A stretch of DNA of 45,283 nt from NCBI GenBank assembly GCA_035294265.1, contig DATGLK010000008.1:1-45283 (forward strand), written 5' to 3'. The notes under the pieces are model-generated. The model did no database searches. It had not been told where the DNA came from and saw nothing but the letters and a program-made list of their open reading frames with translations. The first letter of the stretch is position 1. Every line of letters starts with the position of its first letter. The DNA comes from Candidatus Binataceae bacterium (GTDB taxonomy: Bacteria > Desulfobacterota > Binatia > Binatales > Binataceae). Position numbers and translations under genes: made by a program. Of the stretch, positions 16,679 to 25,626 are shown piece after piece.

Positions 16679-17521
16679 ATGAGCGTTCTGGACGGTCCGC
16701 GGCAGGAATGGCGCCGGATTTTGCACGAGGGGCAGGCGCGCTGGGTGCGGCCCGAGGGAGATCACTTGCGACTCCCCGACGGGCGGGAAATCGCCGAGGC
16801 GGAGGCGATTTACCTTCCTCCCTGCACGCCGACCAAGGTGATTTGCGTGCACGTCAATTTCGCCGCCCGCTTTCGCGAGCTGCACGGCAACGGCAAACCG
16901 GCGGCGACTTATTTTCACAAACCGATCAGCGCCCTTAACGTCCATCGCGGTCTACTCAACAAGCCGGCCGATTGCAAGCTCATCAACTATGAAGGCGAAA
17001 TCGCGGTGATCGTCGGCAAGCCGATGCGCAATGTGGCACCAGCCGAAGCCTGGGACTATATCGCCGGCTTTGCTCCCGGCAACGACGTCGGCGTGCACGA
17101 CTTTCGCGAGACCGACAGTAACTCGATGCTGCGGGTCAAGGGGATGGACGGTATGTCTCCGATCGGTCCTGGAATCGTCAGCGGGATCGATATTCGCCGC
17201 TCCCGGCTGCGCACCTATCTCAACGGACGGGTGGTGCAGGAGGACACGGTTGAAGGGATGCTGTTTGGGATCGATTACATGCTCGCCGACTTGAGCCGCC
17301 ATATCACGCTGATGCCCGGTGACGTGCTTTACAGCGGCACGCCCGCCAACTCGCGGCCGATGGCAGTGGGCGACCTGGTCGAAGTTGAGGTCAGCGGGGT
17401 GGGGCGGCTGAGCAATCGGGTCAACGAGATTCCGGCACCGCCGCACAAGATAGGCCACCAGCCCACCGACTCCGATGCGGTGCGGCGGGTGGCCCTGGGC
17501 TCGGATTTCAAGCCGCGCTAG
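16679..17521 (+). CDS. Fumarylacetoacetate-hydrolase-family protein
   Basis: About 280 residues. FAH-fold enzymes use a divalent metal to hydrolyse or decarboxylate acylpyruvates and related oxo acids, or tautomerise them (HpaG, hydratase types). Motifs: CTPTKVICVHVNFAAR, YFHKPISALNV, YEGEIAVIVGKPMRNV (metal glutamates), GNDVGVHDFRE, GFAPG, KGMDGMSPIGPGIV, YLNGRVVQEDTVEGMLF, and MPGDVLYSGTP. The ATG at 16679 has GAGGAG 8 bases upstream; earlier in-frame starts (16607, 16631, 16673) lack a good site. It is divergent from grdB across a shared promoter gap, so co-regulation with the grd operon is plausible but not shown. Confidence 0.86.
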   Translation: MSVLDGPRQEWRRILHEGQARWVRPEGDHLRLPDGREIAEAEAIYLPPCTPTKVICVHVNFAARFRELHGNGKPAATYFHKPISALNVHRGLLNKPADCKLINYEGEIAVIVGKPMRNVAPAEAWDYIAGFAPGNDVGVHDFRETDSNSMLRVKGMDGMSPIGPGIVSGIDIRRSRLRTYLNGRVVQEDTVEGMLFGIDYMLADLSRHITLMPGDVLYSGTPANSRPMAVGDLVEVEVSGVGRLSNRVNEIPAPPHKIGHQPTDSDAVRRVALGSDFKPR

Positions 17522-17683
17522 TGTCGCGCGTCGCAAAAGCCGTTACGCCCGAGAAGCTGTGGATCCTGGACAACGCCCCCACCCACCGACTTCAGACCCA
17601 GTCGCGCCTCTGAGGCCGGTCATGGGGATGGGGACCCGCCTTTCGTAAGCGGACACAGGTGCCGAAATTTTTTCCGCACCCTG

Positions 17684-19489
17684 TTAGCGGTCGGAGCTGG
17701 TGCGGTGCAGCAACAGCGTAACCCCGCTGCCGTCGAAGTCGGTGGGATTGCTGGCCAGCACGGGATGGTAGTCACTCAGCGTGCTGTTTTTGTCGGCCTC
17801 ATAGACCACGGCGCCGGCGATTAAATAACTGGGATGGCTGGCCGTGGGCGACTCCAGCAGCGGCATCGTCCGGCCGCTGTAAAACGCCACGCCGTAATCC
17901 AGGTAGTAGAGATAGGCGGCAGACTGATCGCCTATGATGCGAGTGGCGGCCAGAGAAAAAGCCTTGAGCGAGAGGGTATCAGCGATCGCCGGGGCCACGA
18001 ACAAAGCGGTAATCATGCTTAGCGCGGCCATGGTCGCAGTCAAGCCGCCGACTAACCTCAATACGCGAACGTGATCGGGACGACCGCGCATTAATAGATA
18101 GCCCACCGCGAACAGAGCTGCGATCAGCGCACCGGCCGCCCCCCAATCCTGCCTGACACCGAGGGCCAGATGCGAGGTGAAAACGGCAACTTTGATCCCA
18201 CTCCAGGACAGTATCGCCGCCATCGCTTGCGGGCGTGCCAGCAAAAGTGACACGCCAAGCGAGGCTACGGCGGCGGCGCCCAAACTGAACCAAGCGGTAG
18301 CGCGGGTGAGTGCCGGCAGCCAGCGTGACGGTTTGCTACGGGAGGCTTGGGCAAGCGCCAGACCCATCGCGGCGGCCAAAGCTGGGTAGAGCGACAGTAG
18401 ATAAACTCCGCGCTTGCTATAGGCGAAGCTATAAAATAACAGCACCAGCACAAACCATAGAATCAAATATCTTACACGCGGATTGCGGTAATAATCCGGA
18501 GCGGCCAATGTGGTGACCATTATTGGCACCAAAAATGTCCAGGGCAAAAAGCCGGCCAGCAGGGCGAGATCAAGATAATAAAAGGGATGGCCGTGACCGC
18601 CACTGACGCCGCGATGGTACAAAAAAGTGAAGATATTTTCGGCCAGTACCTGCTTGTCGAAAAAGGCGCGTCCACCAATAACCATCGCGGCCAGATACCA
18701 GCCACCGGCTATCACCGCGACCATCGTGGCTCCGGCGGGTAAGCGCATCCGACCCAGCAAATCCGATCGTTGCTCCAGCGCGATATAGCCGGCCGCGGTA
18801 AGCGCGGGTAGTAGCAAGCCCACCGGACCCTTGGCCAAAACCGCCAGGGCCAGCGCCCCATACAGCAGCAGGCGGCGGGTGGTTAGCCCCTCGGCCATGG
18901 CAAGGAATTCGAAGAAAGCCAGCTCCATGAAGAAAGTCAGCGTCATATCGACGCGGCCGCCGACCGCCTGCTGAAGAAATTGCAGGCTGGTGGCGAGAAC
19001 CAGGGCAGCGAATAGGCCGCTCAAGTCGTCGAACAGGCGGCGGACATAACCGTAACAGCATAATACCGCCATCGTGGCCAGCAGCGCCGACGGCAAGCGC
19101 ACAGCCCATTCATTGAGGCCAACCACGCAGGCGCACAGTGCGATGAGCCAATGCATCAGCAGGGGCTTGGAGGGAATCTCCAACCCGGCCCGCATCGGCA
19201 AGAGCAGTGTCGCCAGCGAATGCCCCTTGATCATGTCCAGCACGGTAACCGCTTCGCGCGCTTCGCCTTTGGTGTAGATCGGAAAGCCGCCCAGGTTGAC
19301 AAAAAACAAGCTGGCGCAGGTGGCCAGCAGAAGCGGATAAGCCAACGACGGCGCGGCCAAATAGGAAGTCCAGATGGACAGTTGGCGTTCGCCAGCGGGC
19401 GCGAGCTCACCCTGTGCGGGCGGCGGCTGAGCGCCAGGGTCGAAGGTCGAAGGCGACAGTGCAGTCGGATCGGTCAAGGGATCTTGCAA
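17684..19489 (-). CDS. GT39-family (ArnT/PMT-like) membrane glycosyltransferase
   Basis: 601 residues with about 12 membrane segments, a GT-C fold enzyme that uses a polyprenyl-phosphate sugar at the periplasmic face. The first periplasmic loop has YTKGEAREAVTVLDMIKGH, where the acidic catalytic position in this family is E/D after the first TM, followed by EIPSKPLLMHWLIAL (the conserved KPPL-like segment) and NEWAVRLPSALLA. The C-terminal soluble region (about 520-601) is poorly conserved. A proline-rich cytoplasmic tail precedes TM1. It follows glyA by 37 bases and may be in the same transcript. The substrate (lipid A, protein or glycolipid) is unknown. Confidence 0.85.
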   Translation of the reverse strand: MQDPLTDPTALSPSTFDPGAQPPPAQGELAPAGERQLSIWTSYLAAPSLAYPLLLATCASLFFVNLGGFPIYTKGEAREAVTVLDMIKGHSLATLLLPMRAGLEIPSKPLLMHWLIALCACVVGLNEWAVRLPSALLATMAVLCCYGYVRRLFDDLSGLFAALVLATSLQFLQQAVGGRVDMTLTFFMELAFFEFLAMAEGLTTRRLLLYGALALAVLAKGPVGLLLPALTAAGYIALEQRSDLLGRMRLPAGATMVAVIAGGWYLAAMVIGGRAFFDKQVLAENIFTFLYHRGVSGGHGHPFYYLDLALLAGFLPWTFLVPIMVTTLAAPDYYRNPRVRYLILWFVLVLLFYSFAYSKRGVYLLSLYPALAAAMGLALAQASRSKPSRWLPALTRATAWFSLGAAAVASLGVSLLLARPQAMAAILSWSGIKVAVFTSHLALGVRQDWGAAGALIAALFAVGYLLMRGRPDHVRVLRLVGGLTATMAALSMITALFVAPAIADTLSLKAFSLAATRIIGDQSAAYLYYLDYGVAFYSGRTMPLLESPTASHPSYLIAGAVVYEADKNSTLSDYHPVLASNPTDFDGSGVTLLLHRTSSDR

Positions 19490-19526
19490 AACTCACCACT
19501 TGAGAGCGCCAAGCGTGAAAAAGCGC

Positions 19527-20777
19527 TTAATCACCTAGCAAAATTCCGGGGGCGGGAAACCGGCGGCACAGCTCCCGAACCTCTTCGGCCACGCGTGCGA
19601 TTTCAGTTTCGTTGTCGGCGGCGCCAATGGCGCGATCGATAAAGGCCGCGATCTGGCGCATTTCCGCCTCACCCATCCCGCGTGAGGTAACCGCCGGCGT
19701 ACCCAGTCGGATACCGCTGGGGCTAAAGGGTTTGCGCGGATCATAGGGAACGGTGTTGTAATTGCAGATCAAGCCGGCCCGATCCAACGCCTTGGCGCCG
19801 GGCTTGCCGTGCAATTTCTTGTTGGTCAAATCAATCAGGATCAGGTGGTTGTCGGTACCACCCGAAACCAGACTGAAGCCGCGCGCCAACAGTTCATCCG
19901 CTAGCACCTTGGCATTGCGCACGATTTGGGCGCCGTAGGCGCGAAAGGCGGGGGTCGCGGCTTCCTTGAGCGCCACTCCGATGGCGGCGGTAGTGTGATT
20001 GTGCGGACCACCCTGCAGGCCGGGAAAGACCGCGCGATCGATCTGTGCCGCCAGCGCCTGACGGCACAGGATCATCGCTCCGCGGGGTCCGCGCAAAGTC
20101 TTGTGCGCGGTGGTGGTAACCACGTCGGCGTCGGGCAAAGGACTGGGGTGGACGCCGGCCACGATCAAACCCGCGATATGGGAGATATCGGCCAGGAAAT
20201 AGGCTCCAACCTCGCGCGCTATCTGGCCGAAGCGCGCGAAATCGAACTGGCGTGGGTAGGCGGTGGCGCCCGCGACGATGATGCGCGGCCGCTCGCGCCG
20301 AGCCATTTCAGCCACCGCGTCGTAGTCTATGCGGTGGGTTTCCCGATCCACCTGATACTGCACCGAGCGCCAGAAGCGGCCGGTTATGCTGACGTTCCAG
20401 CCGTGGGTCAGATGGCCGCCATGCGGCAGCGCCAGCCCCATTATGGTGTCGCCGGGCTGAAGCAGGCCAAAATAGACTGCCAGGTTGGCGGGCGAGCCTG
20501 AGTAGGGCTGGACGTTGGCGTGCTCGGCCCCGAACAGGGCTTTTGCGCGCTCTATGACGAGCGTTTCAAGTTCGTCGATATAGCGCTGGCCTTCGTAGTA
20601 GCGCTTGCCCGGGTAGCCTTCGGAATATTTATTGGTCAGCACCGAGCCTGTAGCTTCCAACACCGCCGTCGAAACGTAGTTTTCCGAGGGGATTAAGCGC
20701 ACACTCTCGAGCTGATAGCGCTCTTCCTGTTGAATCAGCCGATAGATGTCGGGGTCGATTTGTCGCAGATGTTCCAT
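19527..20777 (-). CDS. glyA: Serine hydroxymethyltransferase
   Basis: A PLP enzyme interconverting serine and glycine with THF, the main source of one-carbon units and glycine. 416 residues. Signatures: ESVRLIPSENYVSTAVLEA, SVLTNKYSEGYPGKRYYEG, GAEHANVQPYSGSPANLAVY, ADISHIAGLIVAG, the PLP-lysine segment VVTTTAHKTLRGPRGAM, and GGTDNHLILIDL. The ATG at 20777 (MEHLRQIDPDIYRLI) is the family-typical start. It begins 5 bases after the FAD oxidoreductase stop, so they are co-transcribed. Confidence 0.96.
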   Translation of the reverse strand: MEHLRQIDPDIYRLIQQEERYQLESVRLIPSENYVSTAVLEATGSVLTNKYSEGYPGKRYYEGQRYIDELETLVIERAKALFGAEHANVQPYSGSPANLAVYFGLLQPGDTIMGLALPHGGHLTHGWNVSITGRFWRSVQYQVDRETHRIDYDAVAEMARRERPRIIVAGATAYPRQFDFARFGQIAREVGAYFLADISHIAGLIVAGVHPSPLPDADVVTTTAHKTLRGPRGAMILCRQALAAQIDRAVFPGLQGGPHNHTTAAIGVALKEAATPAFRAYGAQIVRNAKVLADELLARGFSLVSGGTDNHLILIDLTNKKLHGKPGAKALDRAGLICNYNTVPYDPRKPFSPSGIRLGTPAVTSRGMGEAEMRQIAAFIDRAIGAADNETEIARVAEEVRELCRRFPAPGILLGD

Positions 20778-20782
20778 AGCCT

Positions 20783-22138
20783 CTATTGCAGATCGGGGGG
20801 AGTGACGCGCGCAATCCATTGGCGATAGTCACCATCATAGCCCACCGCCCGTTGCCGCTGCCGGAAGCGCTCACGCAGGCGCGCCACGGTAGCGGCAGGC
20901 AAGGCTGGCTTAGCGGCGACCATCTCGGCTACCGCTTGAGCCTGGACTTCAGCCTGGCGCCGCTCCGCCTCGCCGGGCTTGAACTTGTCCCCCGCAAGAC
21001 CCAGGTATTGTTCGGCCAGGCGCTGGCCGATTTCGCTGCCGCTTTCCAGAGAATCTTTGATATTGCCCTTGCCGGAAAGTACGTTGCCGGCAGCGAACAC
21101 CAGGGTCGGCTCCGCCATCAGCAGCCCGCGCGCGCGATCAACATAGCTGTAGACCTCGCCCTCGCAGGGCAAACCCGCCAGCTCGGCCGGGATACTGCCG
21201 ATCGAGCTGACCACCATCGTGGCGGGAATTTCCTGGGCGCTGCCGGGTACCAGCCGAACCCGTCCGTCGCTGTGTTCGGTCCGGCTGATAACCAGGCCGG
21301 CCAAGCGCCCGTCGTTCTCGATGATGGCGGTGGGCACGCTGGACTCTTGAAACTCGAAAAGATACTTCCGCTGGGCCTTTTCCAAAATTTTGGCCCGCGC
21401 CTGGCGCAGCATTTCGGCCCGCTTGGGGTTAGCTTCAGAGGGGATGTCCGAAAGCGGCATATCCAGCACCCGCCGGCGATAATAGAGCCGGCACGGCGCG
21501 ATTTTGAGATCGTCCCAGGTCAGGCCGTGATGCTTGAGCACCGGTTCCAGCCCCTCGCGCTCCAGCTCTTCCATTTGCGCTTCAAGGCCGCGTTGGGCCA
21601 AGGCGGTCAGTACGACATGTATTTGAAGCACCTTGACCACGTCGATCGAGGCTAAGCCGCCGCCGACCACCAGCACGCCGCCCGGCACATCGTAGCGTGG
21701 TCCGTCATACCCCGCTTCGGGGTAATGATTGAACCAATAGATGAGACTGTTTTGATAAACCAGGCCGCGGCCCACGAAGCGATCCGCGCCCTCTACGGGG
21801 AAGGGGCGATCGCGCCAGGCGCCATGGGCCAGGACCAGTGCGCTTAGTTCCCAGTTGTGGACCAAGTCCTCGAAATGGACATCGCGGCCCAGGCTAGTCC
21901 GTGGCACGAACTCGATATTAGGATGGCTCAGACGACTATCGATGGCGCGATATTCTTCCAGCCGCTGCTTGCGATGCCAGCGTGGCAAGCCGTCCTCGAT
22001 TTTTCCGTAAGGTCGTGGGTTCTGCTCGATCACGAACACCACTGCCCCGCGCTCGGCCAGGATACGAGCGACTTCGGAGCCGGCCGTGGCTCCGCCCACT
22101 ACCGCCACTACATGCTGTTTGAGGGAATCGTCTGCCAT
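20783..22138 (-). CDS. FAD-dependent NAD(P)H oxidoreductase, adrenodoxin-reductase/GltD-like
   Basis: 451 residues. N-terminal FAD-binding Rossmann motif VAVVGGATAGSEVARILAERG, then NPRPYGKIEDGLPRWHRKQR, which parallels the PYGLVRYGVAPDH segment of ferredoxin-NADP reductases of the adrenodoxin-reductase type. A second nucleotide-binding motif GVLVVGGGLASIDVVKVLQ is near residue 155. LIFAAGN-type C-terminal segment LVFAAGNVLSGKGNIKDS completes the FAD site. No iron-sulfur cysteine motif is present. It is the first gene of the unit with glyA and GT39. The electron acceptor is unknown; a ferredoxin-like partner is not in the window. Confidence 0.8.
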   Translation of the reverse strand: MADDSLKQHVVAVVGGATAGSEVARILAERGAVVFVIEQNPRPYGKIEDGLPRWHRKQRLEEYRAIDSRLSHPNIEFVPRTSLGRDVHFEDLVHNWELSALVLAHGAWRDRPFPVEGADRFVGRGLVYQNSLIYWFNHYPEAGYDGPRYDVPGGVLVVGGGLASIDVVKVLQIHVVLTALAQRGLEAQMEELEREGLEPVLKHHGLTWDDLKIAPCRLYYRRRVLDMPLSDIPSEANPKRAEMLRQARAKILEKAQRKYLFEFQESSVPTAIIENDGRLAGLVISRTEHSDGRVRLVPGSAQEIPATMVVSSIGSIPAELAGLPCEGEVYSYVDRARGLLMAEPTLVFAAGNVLSGKGNIKDSLESGSEIGQRLAEQYLGLAGDKFKPGEAERRQAEVQAQAVAEMVAAKPALPAATVARLRERFRQRQRAVGYDGDYRQWIARVTPPDLQ

Positions 22139-22283
22139 TATTCCAACACTCTCTCAGCCAGCGCCGACGCGCCGCGGCGCGCGGTTCAGAATAGGCTACG
22201 CCGGGCCTGCGCTCAATTGACCGCGGGCTTTCTTGCACTGCGGGGCTGCGCATGGTTTCGTAAAGGAAGTTTAGCTTTTCACG

Positions 22284-22976
22284 GTGCCCATGAAACGTCC
22301 GCGTACGTTTTTATTTTTAGTCCTTGTTGTCGCTACAGGCTACAGCCTGGTGCCCGCTCCCAGGCCTGCTTGGAGCGAGATCACGGTGGGCGAAGTGCAC
22401 GAAGTCAATTTTCCTGCCGACCAAGCTTTCCAGTTGACCGAAGACGTGTTGCGTGGCGACGGTATTCTATTCGATCCTCAGCAGGCCGAGGACACCCTGA
22501 TTACGCTGTGGAAGCCAGCCGATAATCCGGCCACTTTCTTCGGCTCGATGGCGGGGGAGAAACCGCGTTACCGCTACGAGGTAACGGTCACCCCATTAGG
22601 GCCCAAAAAGAGCCGAATCATCGTAAATGTGCGTACAGAGTATGTGCCCGAAAGCCAGGTCCAGAGCTACCAGGCCAGCCGTCGATTTGATCTCTTTAAC
22701 AAAATCGATAGGCTCGCGGCGACCCTGCCGCCACCCTCCACCGAGCCTTCGGAGGGAGGCGTCAACTTCGCTCTTTTACCGCACGAGGATCTCAAAAAAC
22801 TGGCTCAACGGGTAACCGGCAACGCGGCAAATTGGCAGGCGATTGCGAGCGCCAACGGGCTCAAGTCGGCCAACGATGCTGCCCCGTTTCAGACCATCTG
22901 GGTGCCCAACCGGCTGCTCAAGAATCAGCCGAGAACAGTCGGCGCTCCCCCCAGCGGTCAAAGCCAAGACAATTAA
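22284..22976 (+). CDS. Exported protein with C-terminal LysM-like segment
   Basis: 231 residues with an N-terminal signal peptide (MKRPRTFLFLVLVVATGYSL, ending near PAWSEI). The middle (about 35-150) is a beta-rich domain I do not recognise (FQLTEDVLRGDGILFDP, YRYEVTVTPLGPKKSRIIVN). The C-terminal 60 residues, DLKKLAQRVTGNAANWQAIA with an Asn-rich IWVPNRLL end, look like one LysM repeat, suggesting peptidoglycan or envelope binding. The start could be GTG 22284 or ATG 22290; the AAGGAAG at 22263-22269 sits nearer the GTG. Monocistronic by spacing. The function is unknown. Confidence 0.68.
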   Translation: MPMKRPRTFLFLVLVVATGYSLVPAPRPAWSEITVGEVHEVNFPADQAFQLTEDVLRGDGILFDPQQAEDTLITLWKPADNPATFFGSMAGEKPRYRYEVTVTPLGPKKSRIIVNVRTEYVPESQVQSYQASRRFDLFNKIDRLAATLPPPSTEPSEGGVNFALLPHEDLKKLAQRVTGNAANWQAIASANGLKSANDAAPFQTIWVPNRLLKNQPRTVGAPPSGQSQDN

Positions 22977-23064
22977 AAGAGTGCCAAACTGGAGGGCTCG
23001 ATGTCGAGTGGCGGCGCGGAGCGGTGATCGCAGGAGGCGGGGGTAAGCCCTTGCCGCGCCAAGC

Positions 23065-23358
23065 TCAGTCGGCGCCGCCGGGTAGGAATTCCGGGCCCAG
23101 GCCGACCGGACTGACCGCGGCGATCACGGCCAGAAATTGCTCGAAAGTCATATGCAAATTAATGAAGCCGCCCTGGCAAAACAGCCACCCGTAATAATCC
23201 AAAATCTCGTCGGGAATCACTACCGGCAGACGCGGTAGGGTGCTGACCACCGGAAAACGGCGCGGCCCCTCACCCAGGGCAGGGGAGGGTGGTGCGGGCG
23301 GTTTGACCGCTGCCCCCTCCCATAGCGGGATCACTCGGCCCTTTTGCTTGATGGCCAT
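23065..23358 (-). CDS. Small hypothetical protein
   Basis: 97 residues, not recognised. The N-terminus is polar and proline-rich (WEGAAVKPPAPPSPALGEGP); the C-terminal half is more ordered-looking (IPDEILDYYGWLFCQGGFIN, MTFEQFLAVIAAVSPVGLG). There are no membrane segments strong enough to call. It lies alone on the minus strand between two plus-strand genes. The reading frame is supported by its hydrophobic pattern only, so confidence is modest. Confidence 0.45.
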   Translation of the reverse strand: MAIKQKGRVIPLWEGAAVKPPAPPSPALGEGPRRFPVVSTLPRLPVVIPDEILDYYGWLFCQGGFINLHMTFEQFLAVIAAVSPVGLGPEFLPGGAD

Positions 23359-23519
23359 AAACTTCGCCTACTCTCGTTCGATGGCTATTTTCGCTTCAAG
23401 TATTGGCGGCCGGCAGTCGATAAGCAAGCTCGCGGTGGCAGGATAGGGCGGGCTAATGTCGGCTTTTAACAGATTGTGCGCGGTCCAATACGTGGCGCAA
23501 GAACGGAGATAATCAGCGC

Positions 23520-24293
23520 ATGCATGCAATTGTTCTGGGACTTATCCAAGGCTTGACCGAATTTCTGCCGGTTTCCAGCTCTGCTCATCTTATCGTGATT
23601 CCCTGGCTGCTGCATTGGGATGATCCTGGCTTGGCCTTCGACGTGGCCCTTCATCTTGGCACCTTGTTGGCTCTGCTAGTTTACTATTGGCGCGACTGGT
23701 GGATGATCGCCGCCTCGTTGGCCAGCGGCGATCCCAAGGGGCGCCGCCTGCTGGGCTTGCTGGTCGCAGCCTCGGTGCCCGCCGCCATTATCGGCTTTGC
23801 GTTCGAGAAACAGGCCGAAACCTCCCTGCGCTCGCCCCTGCTGATTGCCGGCGCGATGGCTGCGCTAGGGGTGGTTCTGTGGATTGTCGACGTGCGCGCC
23901 TCCCAGGTGCGTGATCTGCGCAAGCTGACCGTGGGCGACGCAATTGCGATTGGCGCGGCGCAGGCGGTCGCGATCGTGCCCGGGGTATCCCGCTCGGGAG
24001 CCACCATCACGATGGCGCGAATCTTGGGAATCGAGCGCGCCGATGCCGCTAATTTCTCCTTTTTGATGTCCGCCCCGGTTATTGCCGGTGCTGGGATGCT
24101 CAAGTTGCACGATCTCATCCATGCCGGCTCGATTCACGATTTGGTGGGGGGCTTTGCCGCCGCGGCCGTTTTCGGCCTGCTTGCGATTGTCGTGCTGATT
24201 AATTACGTTCGCAACCGTAGCTACGGAGCATTTGCCCTTTATCGGCTTTTGGCCGCGGCTTTTATCGTGGCGGCTTTCCTGACTCGCGGGTAA
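23520..24293 (+). CDS. uppP: Undecaprenyl-diphosphatase (BacA family)
   Basis: 257-residue integral membrane phosphatase that recycles undecaprenyl pyrophosphate for cell-wall and LPS synthesis and can give bacitracin resistance. Signatures: GLIQGLTEFLPVSSSAHLIV near the N-terminus, the catalytic-region IAIGAAQAVAIVPGVSRSGA followed by TITMARILGIERADAANFSF. About eight membrane helices. The ATG at 23520 gives MHAIVLGLIQG, the family-typical start. The EamA gene begins at the base after its stop (TAAATG), so they are co-transcribed. Confidence 0.95.
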   Translation: MHAIVLGLIQGLTEFLPVSSSAHLIVIPWLLHWDDPGLAFDVALHLGTLLALLVYYWRDWWMIAASLASGDPKGRRLLGLLVAASVPAAIIGFAFEKQAETSLRSPLLIAGAMAALGVVLWIVDVRASQVRDLRKLTVGDAIAIGAAQAVAIVPGVSRSGATITMARILGIERADAANFSFLMSAPVIAGAGMLKLHDLIHAGSIHDLVGGFAAAAVFGLLAIVVLINYVRNRSYGAFALYRLLAAAFIVAAFLTRG

Positions 24294-25226
24294 ATGCGCT
24301 CGCGGCGAGACTTTCTTTCCGGGACGGGTCTGGCCTTGGTCTCCACCGTGAGCGCCGCTTGCCTGCCGGTCCTGACCCGCTACAGCGCCCAGCGGATAGA
24401 GCCGCTGCTCTTTTGCGCCTGCACCAACGCGGTAGCTGCGCTCAGCATGCTGCCGTTGGTCTGCCGCCAGGGGTCACTGGCGCTCCTGACCGCCCGTCCT
24501 TATCGCTTCAGGCTGGTCATTTTCTCGCTGCTGGGCGCCGTGGGCACCAGTTTGGCACTGATTTTCGGTCTGCGCCGGGTAAGCGCTATCAGCGGCGTGC
24601 TGCTCCTGCAGGTTGAGCCGATCTACTCGCTGGTATTGGCGGGTGTGCTGCTCGGAGAGGTGCCGACGCCCATTCAGGCGGTGGCGACCCTGATAATCCT
24701 GGGCGCGATCGCCGTCGTCTTCGGCGCTGGGGCGCTGACGTTCAATCGCGGCGCGCTGGCGTTGCTGGGGGTGCCGCTGATGTGGCAATGCTCCCACGTG
24801 GTTGCCCTCAAATTGATGCCGCCATTGACACCCGCCCAGATGACTGCGGCTCGTTATGGCTATGGCGCGCTGGTGTTTGGATTTCTGCTGGCAGTGGCCG
24901 GGGCGCCGGATTGGCGCCAACTTGGACAGCCTGATTTAATCTTGCCGGTGGTTGCCACCGCCGTCATTCCCTACGCGCTGGGGGCGCTCGCCTGGTATGG
25001 CGCGATCAGCCGCCTGTCGCTTTCCTGGACCACCGCGCTCTGTGTGCCCGGGGTGCCTATCTTATCGGTCAGTTTCGCGATTCTGTTTTTGGGCGAGCGT
25101 GCCAAGGAACAGGAGTTAGTAGGCTTGGTGTTGGCGGTGGCCGGAGTAGTGGCGCTTATTCTGGGTGGCAACCCTGACCGCGCCACGGCCCAAAACCTGG
25201 AGCTGCCGGTTCCGCCCGGCTTGTAA
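24294..25226 (+). CDS. EamA-domain (DMT superfamily) transporter
   Basis: 310 residues with ten predicted membrane segments in two EamA repeats. Repeat one includes SLLGAVGTSLALIFGLRRVS and the conserved VEPIYSLVLAGVLLGEVP; repeat two includes YALGALAWYGAISRLSLS and SVSFAILFLGERA. These carriers usually export amino acids, nucleotide metabolites or drugs; the substrate is unknown. The N-terminus is RSRRDFLSGTGLAL, which looks like a twin-arginine signal but is more simply the cytoplasmic lead into TM1. Directly follows uppP. Confidence 0.85.
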   Translation: MRSRRDFLSGTGLALVSTVSAACLPVLTRYSAQRIEPLLFCACTNAVAALSMLPLVCRQGSLALLTARPYRFRLVIFSLLGAVGTSLALIFGLRRVSAISGVLLLQVEPIYSLVLAGVLLGEVPTPIQAVATLIILGAIAVVFGAGALTFNRGALALLGVPLMWQCSHVVALKLMPPLTPAQMTAARYGYGALVFGFLLAVAGAPDWRQLGQPDLILPVVATAVIPYALGALAWYGAISRLSLSWTTALCVPGVPILSVSFAILFLGERAKEQELVGLVLAVAGVVALILGGNPDRATAQNLELPVPPGL

Positions 25227-25315
25227 GCGCCCGGACCGGCTTATTGACGCAGGTGGAGTGGTCGTCCTAGGTTTGCGCTAGTTTTGCCGCTGCGTATGAG
25301 CGAAAGGAGACTCTT

Positions 25316-25519
25316 ATGGCTCGGCTGGTCAAGCATGAAAAGCAGTCCCCGTTTATCGTTCCGGAGGGAACCCAACTGCCGGTGGCGATCTGCGCCTGCG
25401 GGCTGTCCAAGAACAAGCCGTTTTGCGACGGCACCCATCGCGGCACTCGTGACGAAAACCCCGGCGAGGTTTATGTTTACGACGAGAGCGGGCGGGTCAA
25501 GATTCCCAATTCCTACTAA
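25316..25519 (+). CDS. CDGSH iron-sulfur domain protein
   Basis: 67 residues. The motif CACGLSKNKPFCDGTH matches the three-Cys one-His CDGSH pattern C-x-C-x2-S-x3-P-x-C-D-G-(S/A/T)-H that holds a labile [2Fe-2S] cluster (mitoNEET-like). Only one motif is present, so it would be a dimer like most single-domain members. A role in Fe-S or redox sensing is a family inference. AAAGGAG lies about 8 bases before the ATG. Monocistronic between the EamA gene and a convergent M24 gene. Confidence 0.9.
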   Translation: MARLVKHEKQSPFIVPEGTQLPVAICACGLSKNKPFCDGTHRGTRDENPGEVYVYDESGRVKIPNSY

Positions 25520-25626
25520 GTGACAATTGAGCGCGCCCGGGGTCGATCTCGGACTTTGGGCGCGCTCGCAGCCGGGCCAGCCACAATCCTACTTCCCAGT
25601 TGGGGAAGCATCGACCGGCTCCTAGA

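Noticed and set aside
17640-17683. Rho-independent terminator after the FAH gene
   Set aside because: GGTGC/GCACC can pair around an AT-rich loop, but the stem is short with a mismatch and the T-run lies inside the loop, not after the stem.
24294-24340. Twin-arginine signal (RSRRDFL) on the EamA-type transporter
   Set aside because: It is a polytopic membrane protein; the basic residues fit the positive-inside lead into the first helix.
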